From Zarea fungicola (lineage: Eukaryota > Ascomycota > Sordariomycetes > Hypocreales > Cordycipitaceae): a stretch of DNA of 64,000 bases. Below are positions 33,961 through 47,149 of this stretch, piece by piece. The translations under genes and the position numbers were made by a program. Within the stretch, counting starts at the first letter, position 1, and each line of letters opens with the position of its first letter. The stretch covers positions 23,652 to 87,651 of the forward strand of contig FWCC01000470.1 in NCBI GenBank assembly GCA_900169235.1. The letters run 5' to 3'. The notes under the pieces are model-generated. The model ran no database searches, was not told the DNA's origin, and saw only the letters and a program-made list of their open reading frames with translations.

Positions 33961-35423
33961 CACCACGACCGAGAGGAACACGTCTTCAGACGGCTGAGGG
34001 GAAGCGAGTGCTTCTCTCTACCGCATAGCAGGAAACTGATCCAGATGAAGATAAAACAGGTCCTCTGATGAGGGCATCTCGATCCGTTGCCGGCTTGCAA
34101 GTGCTGGCACGTTAATAGTCTGGCGCTAATTAGAAAAATGACGACCTTAAGACCCGTAGACCAGGGTCCTAGTCTTACCTCCATATAAAAACCATTGGCC
34201 TCTTATGCCATTAAAATAGCCGTGTCTCAGATGGCCAGTGGTATCGTACGATGAATTTCTGGCGCTATGCGCGGTTCATAGATTATTAGACAGATTTCTC
34301 CAATGCCACACACGACGGCGCTTCAAGGCACTCGCGCATTCGTGGCGGAAACAAATCCTCATCCGCGGCACCGAACGTCTACACCGCGTGCGATTTTCTC
34401 ACACTGTCGTTACTGGGGCTATGGGCAACAGGAACATAACAGGTCAACTTGTGCACCACGATCCCGGGTTGCCAATTGGTAGGAGTGGTAAGCCATTCGT
34501 ATCGTTTCCCCCAAGACATCATGTCTCGGTCTCCTTACTGCTTCATTACGGACTGGCGGTTTCAGGCATCAGCATTTGGGGTTGGTTGCATGCGAATTAG
34601 CGCTGCGGCCTCTAAACTGCCGAATCCCACCCCCTTAATTAATAGATTACACAGGAACCAATGCAGGCTGACCCGTTTGCGATGCGCAAGGTGAAAGGAG
34701 TATTCATCACCAGTATTTGTGAGCAGCAGATATTGACCAGAGGCTAGGGCTTATGTACGGCGAGATGGAATGAAGCCGTGCGGTGTGACACGGCATAGAG
34801 ACACGTCACAAAAAAAAATCTAATACAGTACTGAGACTTCTATTGCGTGATAGCTGGGTCCTCACTCGTTGTCGCCTATGATCCGCGGCCACGTAAAGAG
34901 ACGATTAGTGACGGGCTGCCGCTTCTTGACCCACATAGTAGTCTCGGTTGGTCTTGTTTTCCATTGTATTCGCAGAATTGGAGCTGTGCAGTTTAAAGTA
35001 ATGTGCCACAGAAACAGGAGCCATGGCGGGTAAAAGTCCTCCTTGACAATAAAAACAAAAGTTACAATATTAGAATCTCAATACTTAGTATAACGTGTTT
35101 GTAAAAGAGTACTTAGGTAAATTCATGCACTAGAATAGATAGCTAGCTATTGAATTTAATAGTAATAACTTTTAGAGTACTACTAGGGGAAAGGCTGAAT
35201 TGTTGTTTTATATTAAAGAGAAATGTCTCGGGTTTTATAGAGATCGTCGTTTAATGACTAACCGCTATTTTAATATGACTGGGTTTTACATTTACGGCAG
35301 ACAATGTCTTAAACCAAAGCAGTACAAAAGCAGCGTTCTCTTCCGCCTCTGGCTAGCAGTATAACCACACTACATCATCACTCTCTCAAACAATTAAATC
35401 TTATTACATTTTTAAATCTCACG
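33961..35423. other. Gene-poor stretch before a small secreted gene
   Basis: No gene is supported. An open frame at 34238-34600 lacks an ATG and family resemblance. From about 35040 the sequence is AT-rich and forms the promoter region of the next gene. Confidence 0.45.
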
Positions 35424-35900
35424 ATGAAGATATCCTGCGTCCTTGTTCTTGGACTTGCCGGGCTCAACACGGCTGCTGCCGCTGTGGCTGTTGTAAACAG
35501 TCACGCACGGTCCGTGGCGCGAGCAGAGCCAGAGCCAGACTATGATCCAAGTACGGATATATTTTTTGATCCTCTGGTCGAGGCTGCGTTATTGGGCGTG
35601 GCATATGAGGTGATCAATAAGGGGAGTGTAGCGAGACGACAAGGGGAAGAGCCACAAGAGGCACCCGAGCCATCTACAGTAACGGATGCCGACGTAGACA
35701 AAGCTATCAAACAAATGGCTGATAAAGCGCCGGAAAGTAAAAGGGAGGCCGCGAAAGCAAGACTTAACAGTCCGGAAGGGAGAAATTTTGTCAAGGCCAT
35801 GCTCGTCTACTTTGCAGACGGCGCAAAGAAGGGCAAGAAAGCGGCAAGTTGTCACATTGGCAGAGAAGTTTGGGTATACGCTAACATGACCGAAACGTAG
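35424..35900 (+). CDS. Small secreted protein, unknown function
   Basis: This intronless 158-codon frame starts at ATG 35424, preceded by a CAATTAAATC/ATCTCACG leader. Residues 1-20 (MKISCVLVLGLAGLNTAAAA) form a signal peptide. A dibasic Arg-Arg at about 71-72 (SVARRQGEE) could be a Kex2-type site separating a propeptide from an acidic, then lysine-rich, helical C-terminal part (ADVDKAIKQMADKAPESKREAAKARL). Only two Cys remain outside detailed motifs, so it is not a typical cysteine-rich effector. I recognise no family. Its place at the edge of an 8-kb gene-poor repeat region fits a lineage-specific secreted protein. Confidence 0.6.
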   Translation: MKISCVLVLGLAGLNTAAAAVAVVNSHARSVARAEPEPDYDPSTDIFFDPLVEAALLGVAYEVINKGSVARRQGEEPQEAPEPSTVTDADVDKAIKQMADKAPESKREAAKARLNSPEGRNFVKAMLVYFADGAKKGKKAASCHIGREVWVYANMTET

Positions 35901-36333
35901 AAAGCCACAGTCAATTAATCCTCGCTTTTACGAAGCTGGCGATTGGCTGTTTGTATGGTGCCAACGACCTCTGACGTGTGGATGGATCTGGTGTATTGCC
36001 GATTTTCTGGGGCATCAACCAAGTGACAAAGATATTGCTAGAAGATTTTACAGCTTAAATATCATTCTACACGTTTGCAGCAAAAGATTCCCTGTGCGCA
36101 CCTAGCGGTCCCCGTTGTCTTGTCGTAGCCGTCATGAAAAATCATGACCGGATAGAGTGGTGACCGACAAGCCGCTGCCAGTGCCACTCTTTCTTGATGA
36201 TTGCTTCCTACGCTCACATCTTCGTATTATGCTACTAGAGTGGCCACGCAGATACGCATACACAGATATTGGCGGGTATCTATTACATTCATATAGACAG
36301 AGAAGAAAAAAGAGACCAAAAATAAATACAAAT
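35901..36333. other. Intergenic between convergent genes
   Basis: These 433 bp contain the 3' flanks of the small secreted gene and of DBP4. Nothing else was seen. Confidence 0.5.
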
Positions 36334-38871
36334 CTATCCATCCAAAAGTCCCGCCGCCAGCGCCTCGAGATCTTCCAGCGTCTCGGGCTCCTCCTCCATC
36401 TCGAACACCTTTCTGCCCTTTTTAACCTTTGCGGCCGTCTTTTTCTTCTGTGCCTCCTTTTGCGCGACCTGCTCGTCGTCCTCGAACCATTTCTTTGACT
36501 TCTTCTTTGGCGGCTCGTCTTCCTCGTCGTCTGACCCGTTGTTCTCGCCCGCAATCGGCAGCGAGCGCAGAAACTCGAGCGCCTCGTTGCTGTCCGCACC
36601 ACCGACCAGCTGCGGCGCTTCCCCATCGTCGTCGTCGGAGCCACCCAGGTCCTCGTTGCGCTCTTGGCGCTCCAGCGCCTTGCGCTTCTCCTTCTTGTCG
36701 CGCTTCTTCTGCTTGGCGAGCACCTTGTCGTCCGCGTCCGCCGCACGCACGCGCGCCCCCTCGCTCTCGACGAACTGCTCCCGCTGCGCCGCCGCGTCGC
36801 CCGCCTCCAAAAAGTCCTCCTCGCGCTGTAATTCGTACAGCTCGTGCGAGTTGCCCTCGTCGTCAAACACGAGCTTGGACGAGTTGCCCATGAATTTCAG
36901 CATCTTCTTCTTGGACTGCAGCGCCTTTTCGCGGCGCTTCGAGTCAATCACGTACGGCTCGTCGCCGCCCAGGCCCATGAGCACCTTGGGCGCCGACGGG
37001 TTGACCTTGCGTGACTCGGCGTCCAGGTCGTCGTCGTTGAGGCGGCGCTTCACGGACAGGAACTCGTCGTCCGAATCATCGTCACCACCGCCATCCTTGC
37101 CACCATCGCCGCCGTCGTCGACAACCAGTCTGTTGTAATGCGCCGACAGGACGTCTTGGTTGGTTCGCTCAAACATCTTGTCGTATTTGGTGCGCACCTC
37201 GTTCTTCTTGCGCGTCGTCTTCTTGGGCCCGTCCAGATCCATGTCCGATTCGGAATCGCTTGACATGCCCTGCCGCGAGGCGTTTTTAATCTTTTTAATA
37301 TCGTCGCCCTTTTGAAATTTAATCTGCGGCGTGCCGGGAAGACCCAGACTGGCCGCGTACGCATCCAGATCCAGCTTCTTCAGGTTAAACACGTCCTTGT
37401 CGCGCTGCAGGTGAATGGACCGCGTGTAGCTAATAAAAGACTTTTGGCCCAGGTACTTGAGGTCGGGATTTTGAAAGCACATGTTTTGCAAGTCATTCTT
37501 GATGCTCTTCTTCTTCTTCTCTTTAATGTTAATCTTTTCAATCGGAATCTTCTTTTGCGCCAGCTTCTTCAGCATGCCGTCCTCCTCGCTCGTCTCCAGG
37601 AAGAGCACCGCGCGGCCGTTGCTCTCGAAGCGCGCCGTGCGGCCCACCCTGTGAATGTACGTGTCCGTGTCCTCGGGGCAGTCCACCTGAATTACCCAGT
37701 CGACAGCGGGGAAATCGATGCCGCGCGCGACGACGTCGGTGGCGAAGAGGCACGCATGCTTGGCCTCGGCGAAGCGGTTCGTAATCTCGAGGCGCTGCAC
37801 CTGCTTCTGGCGGCCATGCAGGTGCAGCAGCGGAATACCGGGCTGCAGGTGGCGCAGGGCCTCGTACACGAAGCGGACCTGCTTGCCGGAGCTCAGAAAC
37901 ACAATAATCTTGCTCTTGAGCGACGACTTGATGAAGCCGTACAGCGTGTCGAGCTTCTCGTGCAGCGGCGCGACAATGTAGTGTTGCTGGAGGTTCGTCG
38001 GCGTCGCGGCGTCGGCGGCCTCGTGCACCGACACGTACTCGGGGTCCTTGAGGCTCAGGCGGGCCAGGTCCGACACCTTCTTGCTCTGCGTGGCGCTGAA
38101 CATGAGCGTCTGGCGCTCGCGGGGTAGGTGCTCAATTAGCGCGTCGACGGCCGTCTGGAAGCCCATGTCCATGATGCGGTCGGCCTCGTCGAGCACGAGC
38201 ACCTGTAGGTTGTTGGCGTCGAAGCCGGCCGTCTGGTCTAGGTGCTGCAGCATGCGGCCGGGGGTGCACACGAGGATGTTCATGCGCACCAGGCGGTCCG
38301 CCTCCTCCTTGAGGTTCTTGCCGCCGATGACGAGGCCGGCCGAGAAGCTGTGGTAGCGGCCAATCTTGCGGAGCACCTCGAAGATCTGCACGGCCAGCTC
38401 GCGCGTCGGCGAGATGACGAGGGCGCCGAGGCCGTCGTACTCAGTCCACTGCGCGCGGTGCAGCTTCTCAAGCAGCGGGACCAGGAAGGCGAGCGTCTTG
38501 CCGCTGCCCGTCTTGGCGGCGCCGAGGATGTCCTTGTTCTTGAGGGCGAGCGGGATCGCGCGGGCCTGGACGTCGGTGAGGACCTGGAAGTGTGATGCGG
38601 ACAGGCCCTTGTTTGTGGCTTTCGATAGCGGTAGTTGAGAAAAGTTTTTAATGTCGGTATTTTTGGGGTCCTACAGAAACGGCAGCAGCCTCTGTTAGCA
38701 ATTTGGTTGTTTTCCGCATATTTCAGTGTCACGTACCAGATCGCGAATGGCATCCGCCAGCGTCGTCATGTCGTCCTGGTCTCGCTTTCGTTTTTGATGC
38801 CGAATATCAGTCTTATTCTGCCTGGGCGGCGGCCGCGATGGCCGCCCTGATGCTCGAGGGTTGGCAGCCAT
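36334..38871 (-). CDS. DBP4: DEAD-box ATP-dependent RNA helicase Dbp4 (Hca4/DDX10 type)
   Basis: Two exons (38737-38871 and 36334-38670, intron 66 nt) give 824 codons, 823 residues, close to known Dbp4 proteins. All DEAD-box motifs are present: Q-motif region NFSQLPLS...[10 protein letters not shown] (I), PTRELA (Ia), DEAD (II), SAT (III), ARGIDFP (V) and HRVGRTAR (VI). The C-terminal third is a charged extension with [26 protein letters not shown], characteristic of the Dbp4/DDX10 branch, followed by acidic and lysine-rich stretches typical of nucleolar proteins. Family knowledge: Dbp4 releases U14 snoRNA and acts in early 18S rRNA processing within the small-subunit processome. The gene is GC-rich compared with the accessory region to its left, as expected of a conserved housekeeping gene. 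Confidence 0.96.
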
Positions 38872-39299
38872 GATTGTGAATTGTTGACGTCGTAGGACTC
38901 TGTCGGCGGGCAGTCCAAAAACTTTTTTTGTTTGTCGATAAAAAAAGTTTAGGCATTGGAGATCCGCCCCACACTCGGCTTTGGTGGGGCCGATGCGGAA
39001 TTCTTCCACCCAAGCTTCACGATGCTGAACAAATACAACATTGTTATATTCTTAATAAGTCAAATAAATCAGTTATGCTCTCTCATCAATATTCAATTGT
39101 AGAAACGAAAGAAGAGTAATGAATTTACTCGAGTATCCACTCGTTATGCTCCGCGCTAGCCAAAGCATGCTATTTTCCATCCATGTCCATAGAAACGCCT
39201 TCTTGTATATACATTGAATAAAAGAATCCCGGCTTTGTAAAAGAAATACACAAAAAATCAATGTCCATCGCCCGAAGCCCCTCATTCCATCATGGCAAT
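38872..39299. other. Intergenic: DBP4 promoter and SUN gene 3' flank
   Basis: These 428 bp separate the DBP4 start from the stop of the SUN-domain gene, both on the minus strand. No additional gene was seen. Confidence 0.5.
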
Positions 39300-42200
39300 T
39301 CAATCGGAACTATTGCCGTCATCCATGAGCTGGCCAAACAGTCGCACGCGGTAGAAGCAGGTATGGTCCGGCGCGCCATAGTTGCTCACCGCGCGCACAA
39401 TAATGTGATCGGTAAAGACGCCCATCTTCAAAAGCTCATCGCTAAACTTGTAGACCTGGACGCCATCGTGCGGCTGCACATCCTCATAGACAAACTGTGC
39501 AATTTTGACGAAGCGGTCGGCCAGCTTTGCCTTGCTCACGTCCCAGCTGTCCCTGTCCACGCCGAGGGGATAAATGTCTGGGAAATGCTTGGCCGAGTAC
39601 GCGCGCACGCCGTCGCGGACCTTTTCCGGGACATCGGCGTAGATTTCGATTTCCTTGGGCCTCGCCCCGGGGTCCGTCGTCGCGGCGGCAACAATGTGCT
39701 CAACGGTAATGTGCTGCGGCGCGACCTTCCATCCCAGCAGCACCGCCAGGATGGCACCATGCGGGTTGCCCCTCTCATTCTCGGAGCGCGCGGCGCACCA
39801 GCAGTCTCCCTCCTCGGCCCACGGCTCCAGGGCGGCACGCGGTATGCCTCGCTCAATGCCCTTGATGCCCTTTTGCTTCACGTATCGAGACTCGCGCTCG
39901 GGCTCAAACGTGTTGGAGGAGTGCTTCCTGTCAATGATGGCGCCGGCACCAATGCCAAAGTAGTTGACCTGGTGCTTGAAGATGGCATTCCAGTGTGCTT
40001 GAATCTTGCCCCGCGCCATGGCGTCAAGGTTGACATTGGCGACTGCCTTTTTCACCATGCCTTGGACAAGTGCAATAATCTCGGCTTTGGTCATTGTCTG
40101 GGGAACGTCTTTGCGAGCAAGCTCTGCGGCCTGGTGGACCAGCTCTTCGAGCTTTGGCTTGATCTGCTCGAGTTCGGCACGGACTTCGGCGCGATGTGTA
40201 GCAAACTCATTGCTGACATGCTGAAGAAACTCCTCGCGAGAGACGACGGCGGACTTTTTGTTGCTCTCATCCATGTGTTCCTTGACGATGCGCTGCAGCC
40301 TCTTGTCGAATTCTTTCTGGGACCCGGCGCTCTGAATCTGTTCGAGCGCGGAACCAAGCACTTGGGCAATTTTGGCGTCGTTGCTCTTCACCCAAGAGTC
40401 CCAGAATCCGGACGCGCCACTCTTGACGCGCTCCTCCAGGCCATCTACATTCTTGCTGATTTCCTTTGTAAAAGCCGGGTCTCTCGTGATTTGAGCCGCA
40501 ATCGCCTTCCAATGCGCCTCGGACGCAATCTCGTAGGAGCTGCCCTTTTTCTCAAAGGTGAGAATCTCGTTATCCTGGTGGATGAGGTCACGCATGCCGT
40601 ACCAAAACTCTGGCGCGACAGCAACTTTACCGTTCTTGATTGGAGTGTGCACAATTCTGGGCAAGACGGCCTCCAACTTTGCCAAGGAGCTCTCGTGGAG
40701 TTTTCCGGCATTCTGGAGGCTCTCGAATTCGCGTTGATACTGTTTCAAATACTCGTCCAACTTGGCCAGGCCGTCGCTGTCCAGGTTGGTCAGGTCGGGC
40801 AAGGCACCAGAGCGACTCCACGTCGGCCACGACAGCTTTGGCATCAACTCATGAGCCTTGTCGGCCATGTGTGTAATGCCAGGCCAGCCAAGTTCGGTCC
40901 ATGGGAAGTTTGGCGTTGTGCGAATGCCATCCACACCTCCGTCAATCTTGCCGAATATGGCGGCATGCACAACGCTAATCACTGTGATGAGGCCAATGAT
41001 GCTCGCGGCAAAATAGAGCAGCATCTCAAAGATGGACGAGACACCATCCATAAGGTTTTGGGGATAGAGTCTGTCTAGAAAATTCAGCAGAGAAGTGCAC
41101 ATCTCCCTCGCCATCCAGAACACAGCCTGGAAGTATGTGTACGGGTTCAGCAGCTGCCACCAGTTGACAGTGTCAGCCGTCGCCCGCCCCTGTCCGGCGG
41201 GTGGTGCATCTCGACGAAGAAATGGCAACGATTGTATCGGTTTTTGCCAAGACCAGCCTTGCTCTCCTTGTTGTGGAGGCGGACGGTCTGCGAGGCGCCG
41301 GCCTGAATTCGAGTGGATGTCCTGCTGCATGGCGTCGTCCATTTCGCTGAGCTCGGGCGCATAAAATGAGCGCGCGAAAAAGGGATTGGTCGATGGGTCA
41401 GTAGATGCCGAACTGTCTCTATCAAAAAGACTGACGGGGTAGGAAGCGCGGGTTATGGATTCGTCGGCATATGCGTCTCTGCCGTGATCTGAGTTTCCGC
41501 TTCTTTGACGCAGCGGCGTGCGTCGGGTTGAATTTGAATCATCATTCACCACCAGAGATTTTCTTCTCCGAGGGCTGTATGGATCCTGACTTGAGAAAAG
41601 GTCCGAGGCAGGCTGCTGAGTGCCCTGGTTTGTAGTGTTGCGCGTGGATGACTTTGGTCTTCGCGGACCGCTGCGCAGACCAGGAGTTCCCTGTGAGCGT
41701 GGAGCCTCGTTTCCAGCGGTTAATGATGGTTGAGGGGGGGGTAGAACAGTCAGTATTCGCGTCTGGTATGGGACGAAGGGCCCTGGGGGTTCCTGGACCA
41801 TTGGAGACGAGAGAATGGTTGCGTCTCCGAAGCAGTCGCTTTCCAGATCGAAGCTTCGGGCGTCATCTGTCTCGCTTCCTGATGTCGGCTCTTGGGCAGG
41901 CGCGACGCGTATCCGCCTGAAATTACCCGCGTCTTGATCTGCGATGGTTAGCCAATGTGCGCTCCTTGAATATGTACGAGGATGTAGGTGCGCATCTCAC
42001 CTGGGCGTGGGAGAACCAAAGGTGGCAGAACGTTTCGCTGCTCTGTTGCCTGGTCTTGTTCCTGTTGCCGTTGTTGCTCTAGCTGCTGCTGCTGCCGTTG
42101 CTGGTCCTGCTGGTCCTGCTGCTGCTGCTGCTGCTGCTGCTCTTGTGACGGGAACAGCACAGCGTCTGATTGCCTTCGCCTCTCGTTCTGCGTCTTTTGC

Positions 42201-42499
42201 GTGGCCTCTTGCTGCTCATGCCTGTCGAGGGCGCCTTGGATGGCAACGCCGAGATCAACCACACCGTCGCTCTCGGGAGACCGGACAGGCGCAGGCTCCA
42301 TACCAGCTCCATAGCCAAACTGCCGGCGCGCGCTCGCAGTCCCTCGAAGTGGCGGCAGATTCGGTGTGAGAAACGTGGCGGCATCGTCATCTGGTGCTCC
42401 TCCTGCCGCTGCCGCTTCTGCTGCCCGGGTACGCTCGCGAGCGACCACGCCGGGCCGGCGGCGAAGAGCGGCTGATCTAGGAGTCACGTTGCGGTTCAT
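39300..42499 (-). CDS. SUN-domain nuclear envelope protein (Sad1-like)
   Basis: Two exons (42001-42499 and 39300-41938, intron 62 nt) give 1046 codons, 1045 residues. The N-terminal nucleoplasmic part is low-complexity with a polyglutamine run encoded at 42118-42141. A transmembrane segment follows (IFEMLLYFAASIIGLITVISVVHAAIFG), then a long coiled-coil-like lumenal region rich in Glu, Lys and Ala, and a C-terminal SUN domain. Recognisable SUN motifs are NYFGIGAGAIID, CWCAA, PHGAILAVLLGWKVAPQHITVEHI, PKEIEIYADV and SNYGAPDHTCFYRVRLFGQ. Family knowledge: SUN proteins bind KASH proteins in the perinuclear space and link chromosomes or the spindle pole body to the cytoskeleton. The splice join was fixed by frame and sites; the ATG at 42499 begins MNRNVTPRSAALRRRPG, a basic start common in this family. 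Confidence 0.93.
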
Positions 42500-42607
42500 A
42501 GCAGCTGTGATGAGGCAGAATGGCGCCTGGGTGAAAATCGACGAGATGACGGAAAATGGCGAAAAACGAGCAACAGTCGTGAGCTGGGGGGGTGCGCCAG
42601 CTTAAAA

Positions 42608-42632
42608 GTGAGTGAGTGAGTGAGTGAGTGAG
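42608..42632. repeat. (GTGA)n microsatellite
   Basis: About six uninterrupted GTGA units are seen just upstream of the SUN gene start on the opposite strand. Confidence 0.9.
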
Positions 42633-44157
42633 CGCGTGAGCTGGCGTGATGCGATGCGCCGGGCGTCGTAGCCAGGGCGGCCAACGTTGGTATGGGATAT
42701 GCGCCGATGCAAAATAACGGCTAGCGCGAGCTCCTCTTTGACCTATATCGAGAAACCGGGAAACTCTTTGTTGTAGAGTGTGGCGCGAAAGTGAAATGGC
42801 TACCAACAAAGAGCATCTTTGTGAGCTGGGTGTACAAAGGCGGAGCCAGGCGGCTGGTGCGCGAGCGCGAGCGCGCCTTTGTTTGGTTGCGCAGATTCGG
42901 GAGATATTTGGCAGCAATTGATGATGCAAATGGGAATCAGAGGATTCGGATATGGTTTTGTAAAAAGCAAAAATACAGAATAATTACAAGCTGGCTGTAT
43001 GGCGATGGAAGCCGGATTGCGATGCGACTCTGCATGGCCGTGTTTTGGTCGCCAATAAGGAAGCGCGACTTGGTGTGGCGAGGCGGCGTGGCGGCGTGGC
43101 GGCGTGTCACGGCCGAGGATTAGGCGGGTGGCTGGTGATGTTGTGGCGGACTGCTGGGAAATGCTGCAGAATTATCAATTATGCATGTGCTGCAGGGAAT
43201 TGTAACCCAAATTCCTGCCTACAATGTCATGGTCAAGTGTTACAAATTACGAAACGTTTGCTTCATCTTCATCTTCATTTTCATTTTCATTTTATAATAA
43301 TTTTGATCATATTTTCATTCATAAGTAAAGTAGCTGCAGAAGCCATTTTATGCAGCTCGTGCCGATTAGACTGGAGGCGATCATCTAGTCGAGGCGGTGT
43401 ACACGAGACAGGCAGAGCACGAATACGAGATGCGATTGCACTGTGTATGTGTCCATGAGCAATTTCAAAATTTATCTTGGAGAAATTACAGCATTTGTTG
43501 GGCCTGTTTGCCAACTTGTGTACAGCAAAGTACTACCGCGGGAATACAGATGAAAGAGTCATCCGGTGTAATGTACAGAAGCATACTTGAAGTGCTGCAC
43601 TGGAGAAATGCCTCAGGCGACGCTCGTCAGTTCGACAGCTGTGATTAGTGCGGCAAACGGACCTGGCAGCCACCAGCTTCAACGACCGGCCCCCCTTGGG
43701 CACTAAATTTAGCGTCACACAGCCTCGGGTACCTATAGGCTACTCGATACGGAGTCTGGTACAGAGACTGGTACAGATGATTGGAATGAGACATTGACTG
43801 CGACAAATTCTGCATGTCGCATACTGCAGTTACGCAAGCCTTTGGTGAGTGGTGGGGCCGCTCCAGCCCGCTTTGGAGGGGCTTGCCGCTAGTCGCTGCC
43901 ATTGATACGTCACTAAAGCCCGCTGGAGCTCTTACGAGTTTGTACCTACCAGAACTCAGGTAGCCGCTACCATGTGTCCCCTGTAACCACTCTATTTTGC
44001 GTCGTCCAGCACATCATATTGCCTGCATCTTCCACTATCGCCGCTATCAGCCCTCCGGAGAAATGGGCGGAGAAAACCCCCAACAGCTGTCAAGGTGCCA
44101 AATGTACCCCAACACTCGCTGTTGTACGCAGAGGTACAGACGACAGATGGTACTATT

Positions 44158-44193
44158 TTTTGTTAATTTTGTTAATTTTGTTAATTTTGTTAA
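44158..44193. repeat. TTTTGTTAA tandem repeat
   Basis: Four copies of a 9-bp unit lie about 260 bp upstream of the epimerase ATG. Confidence 0.85.
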
Positions 44194-44450
44194 TATATTA
44201 ATTTGGCCTATTCATTGCCATTATTATAAAAGGCTGTATTGTGGCAGTAGTGCTCGTTTTTTCTGTCCCCGGCATGACAGTGGGCATCCCTCCAAAGCTG
44301 CCCCTCACCCCACCAGCCCACCACCTCCCGCGTACCACCTCCCGCCTGCCTCCCATCTAACCATCGCGAGCCTCTTCCTTTTCTTTGTCTCTTTCATACC
44401 ACAAACAACCCTTCTTTATCCCCCGTCCTCGCCATCCACAAACAGCAACA

Positions 44451-45775
<1,325 letters not shown>

Positions 45776-46080
45776 GTGTGAGAATGGCATGTCTAGAAAC
45801 AAGACAAACAAGACCGAATAAGACTGAATAAGACGTAAAAAAAAAAAAGAAGAAAAAGAAAAGGAAATGGGCGAGACGAATCAATAGACAATTGCATAGA
45901 ATAATGACAGATTCATTAGCAGCAATGGATTGGCATTTCAAAAGCTAGCGACAAAAATTTTATACGAGCTAAATACTAATATCATTAAATAAAACAAAGG
46001 CGCTTAGCCACTTTATTTGCGTCATTCATTTCCGCATTGATTTTTGCTCTCATTTTATGTTTCTGGCTTTGCCCTCGCAA
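45776..46080. other. Intergenic between convergent genes
   Basis: These 305 bp hold two 3' flanks, including a purine-rich run at about 45836-45870. No gene was seen. Confidence 0.55.
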
Positions 46081-47149
46081 TTAATCAATCTTGAGGAGCA
46101 GCTTGCCAATGGTCTTGCGGCTCTCAATATCCGTGTGTGCCTGCGCGGCGTTCTCGAGGTTGTACAAGCCGTGCTGCAGGACCTTGACCTTGCCCGTCTT
46201 GACAATGTCAAAGAGCTCGTTGGACCATTTTTCGAGCGAGGCGCGGTCCGCCGTGTAGCCGCCGACAATAGGTCTGGTGAGTCTGATGTTTTTCGGTCCG
46301 AGAGTTGGGCGAATATCAATGGGGGGAACGTTGCCCGACTGTTGCCTGTTAGCTTCGGGTCTTTTTTACTTGGACGGCCGGATATTAAGAGATGATTGAT
46401 GGTGGACTTACAGAATTACCCAGCATAACCAAGTTGCCACCCACGGCGATAATCTCCCGGTCCAGATCAAACGTGGCCTTGCCCACGCCGTCAAAGATGT
46501 TGTCCACGCCCCGTCCGCCCGTAATCTTCTTGACCTGCGCCGCAATGTCCTCGTCGTGCGAGTTGACCACCTCGTCCGCGCCGAGCCCCTTGACAATCGC
46601 CAGCTTCTCCGCCGAGCTCGCCGTGCCAATCACTTTTGCGCCGATGCTCTTGAGGAGCTGCACGAGCAGCGAGCCCACACCGCCCGCGGCGGCGTGGACC
46701 AGCGCCCACTCGCCCTCCTGCACGCCCGCCGCGCGGCGTATAAACGTCCACGCCGTCAGGCCCTGGAGGTACACGGCCACGGCCGTCTGGGTGTCCACCC
46801 CCTCGGGGATGGCGACGGCCTTGGAGGCGTCAATCTTGGTGTACTGCGCGTACGTCGGCGCGCCCATGTAGACGACCTTTGTGCCCACGGCAAAGCGAGG
46901 CTGCGCGGCGGCGCCGACCTGCACCACCTCGCCGGCGCCCTCCTGGCCGGGGATAAAGGGCAGGGTGGCGAGCGGGTACTGGCCGGAGCGGAAGTAGGTG
47001 TCGATGAAGTTGACGCCGGCGTATTCGTTGCGGACGAGGATCTCGGTGTCGGCAATGGTGGGCACGGGCACGTCGGTGTATTCGAGGACGTCGACGCCGC
47101 CCGTCTTGGCCATGGAGATGACCTTCATGGTGGCGGGGATGGGGGCCAT
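46081..47149 (-). CDS. NADPH:quinone oxidoreductase (zeta-crystallin-like MDR)
   Basis: Two exons (46412-47149 and 46081-46338, intron 73 nt) give 332 codons, 331 residues, the usual length. It belongs to the medium-chain dehydrogenase/reductase superfamily, quinone oxidoreductase branch. Visible are RNEYAGVNFIDTYFRSG, PFIPGQEGAGEV, the NADPH-binding HAAAGGVGSLLVQL, GTASSAEK and GADEVV, and the late NIRLTRPIVGGYT segment. There are no structural or catalytic zinc cysteines, which fits this branch. It likely reduces quinones by one electron with NADPH in the cytosol, related to yeast Zta1. It is convergent with the epimerase gene. Confidence 0.93.

Larger units (their letters stand above)
42500..44450. 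other. Long divergent intergenic region with simple repeats
   Basis: This 1951-bp stretch lies between the SUN gene (minus) and the epimerase gene (plus). It contains (GTGA)n at 42608-42632, a CATCTT/CATTTT run at about 43262-43290 and TTTTGTTAA repeats at about 44158-44193. A pyrimidine-rich leader, common upstream of highly expressed fungal genes, precedes the epimerase ATG. Small open frames show no family resemblance. Confidence 0.55.

Noticed and set aside
34238..34600. Plus-strand open frame of 120 codons
   Set aside because: It starts only at a non-ATG codon, with no signal peptide, motif or splice support.
37312..38127. Plus-strand open frame opposite DBP4
   Set aside because: Antisense shadow; repetitive Leu/Arg/Val composition reflects complementary codons of the helicase.
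39261..41078. Long plus-strand open frame of 605 codons opposite the SUN gene
   Set aside because: It is an antisense shadow of a GC-rich coding region, with no family resemblance; the minus-strand frame carries clear SUN motifs.
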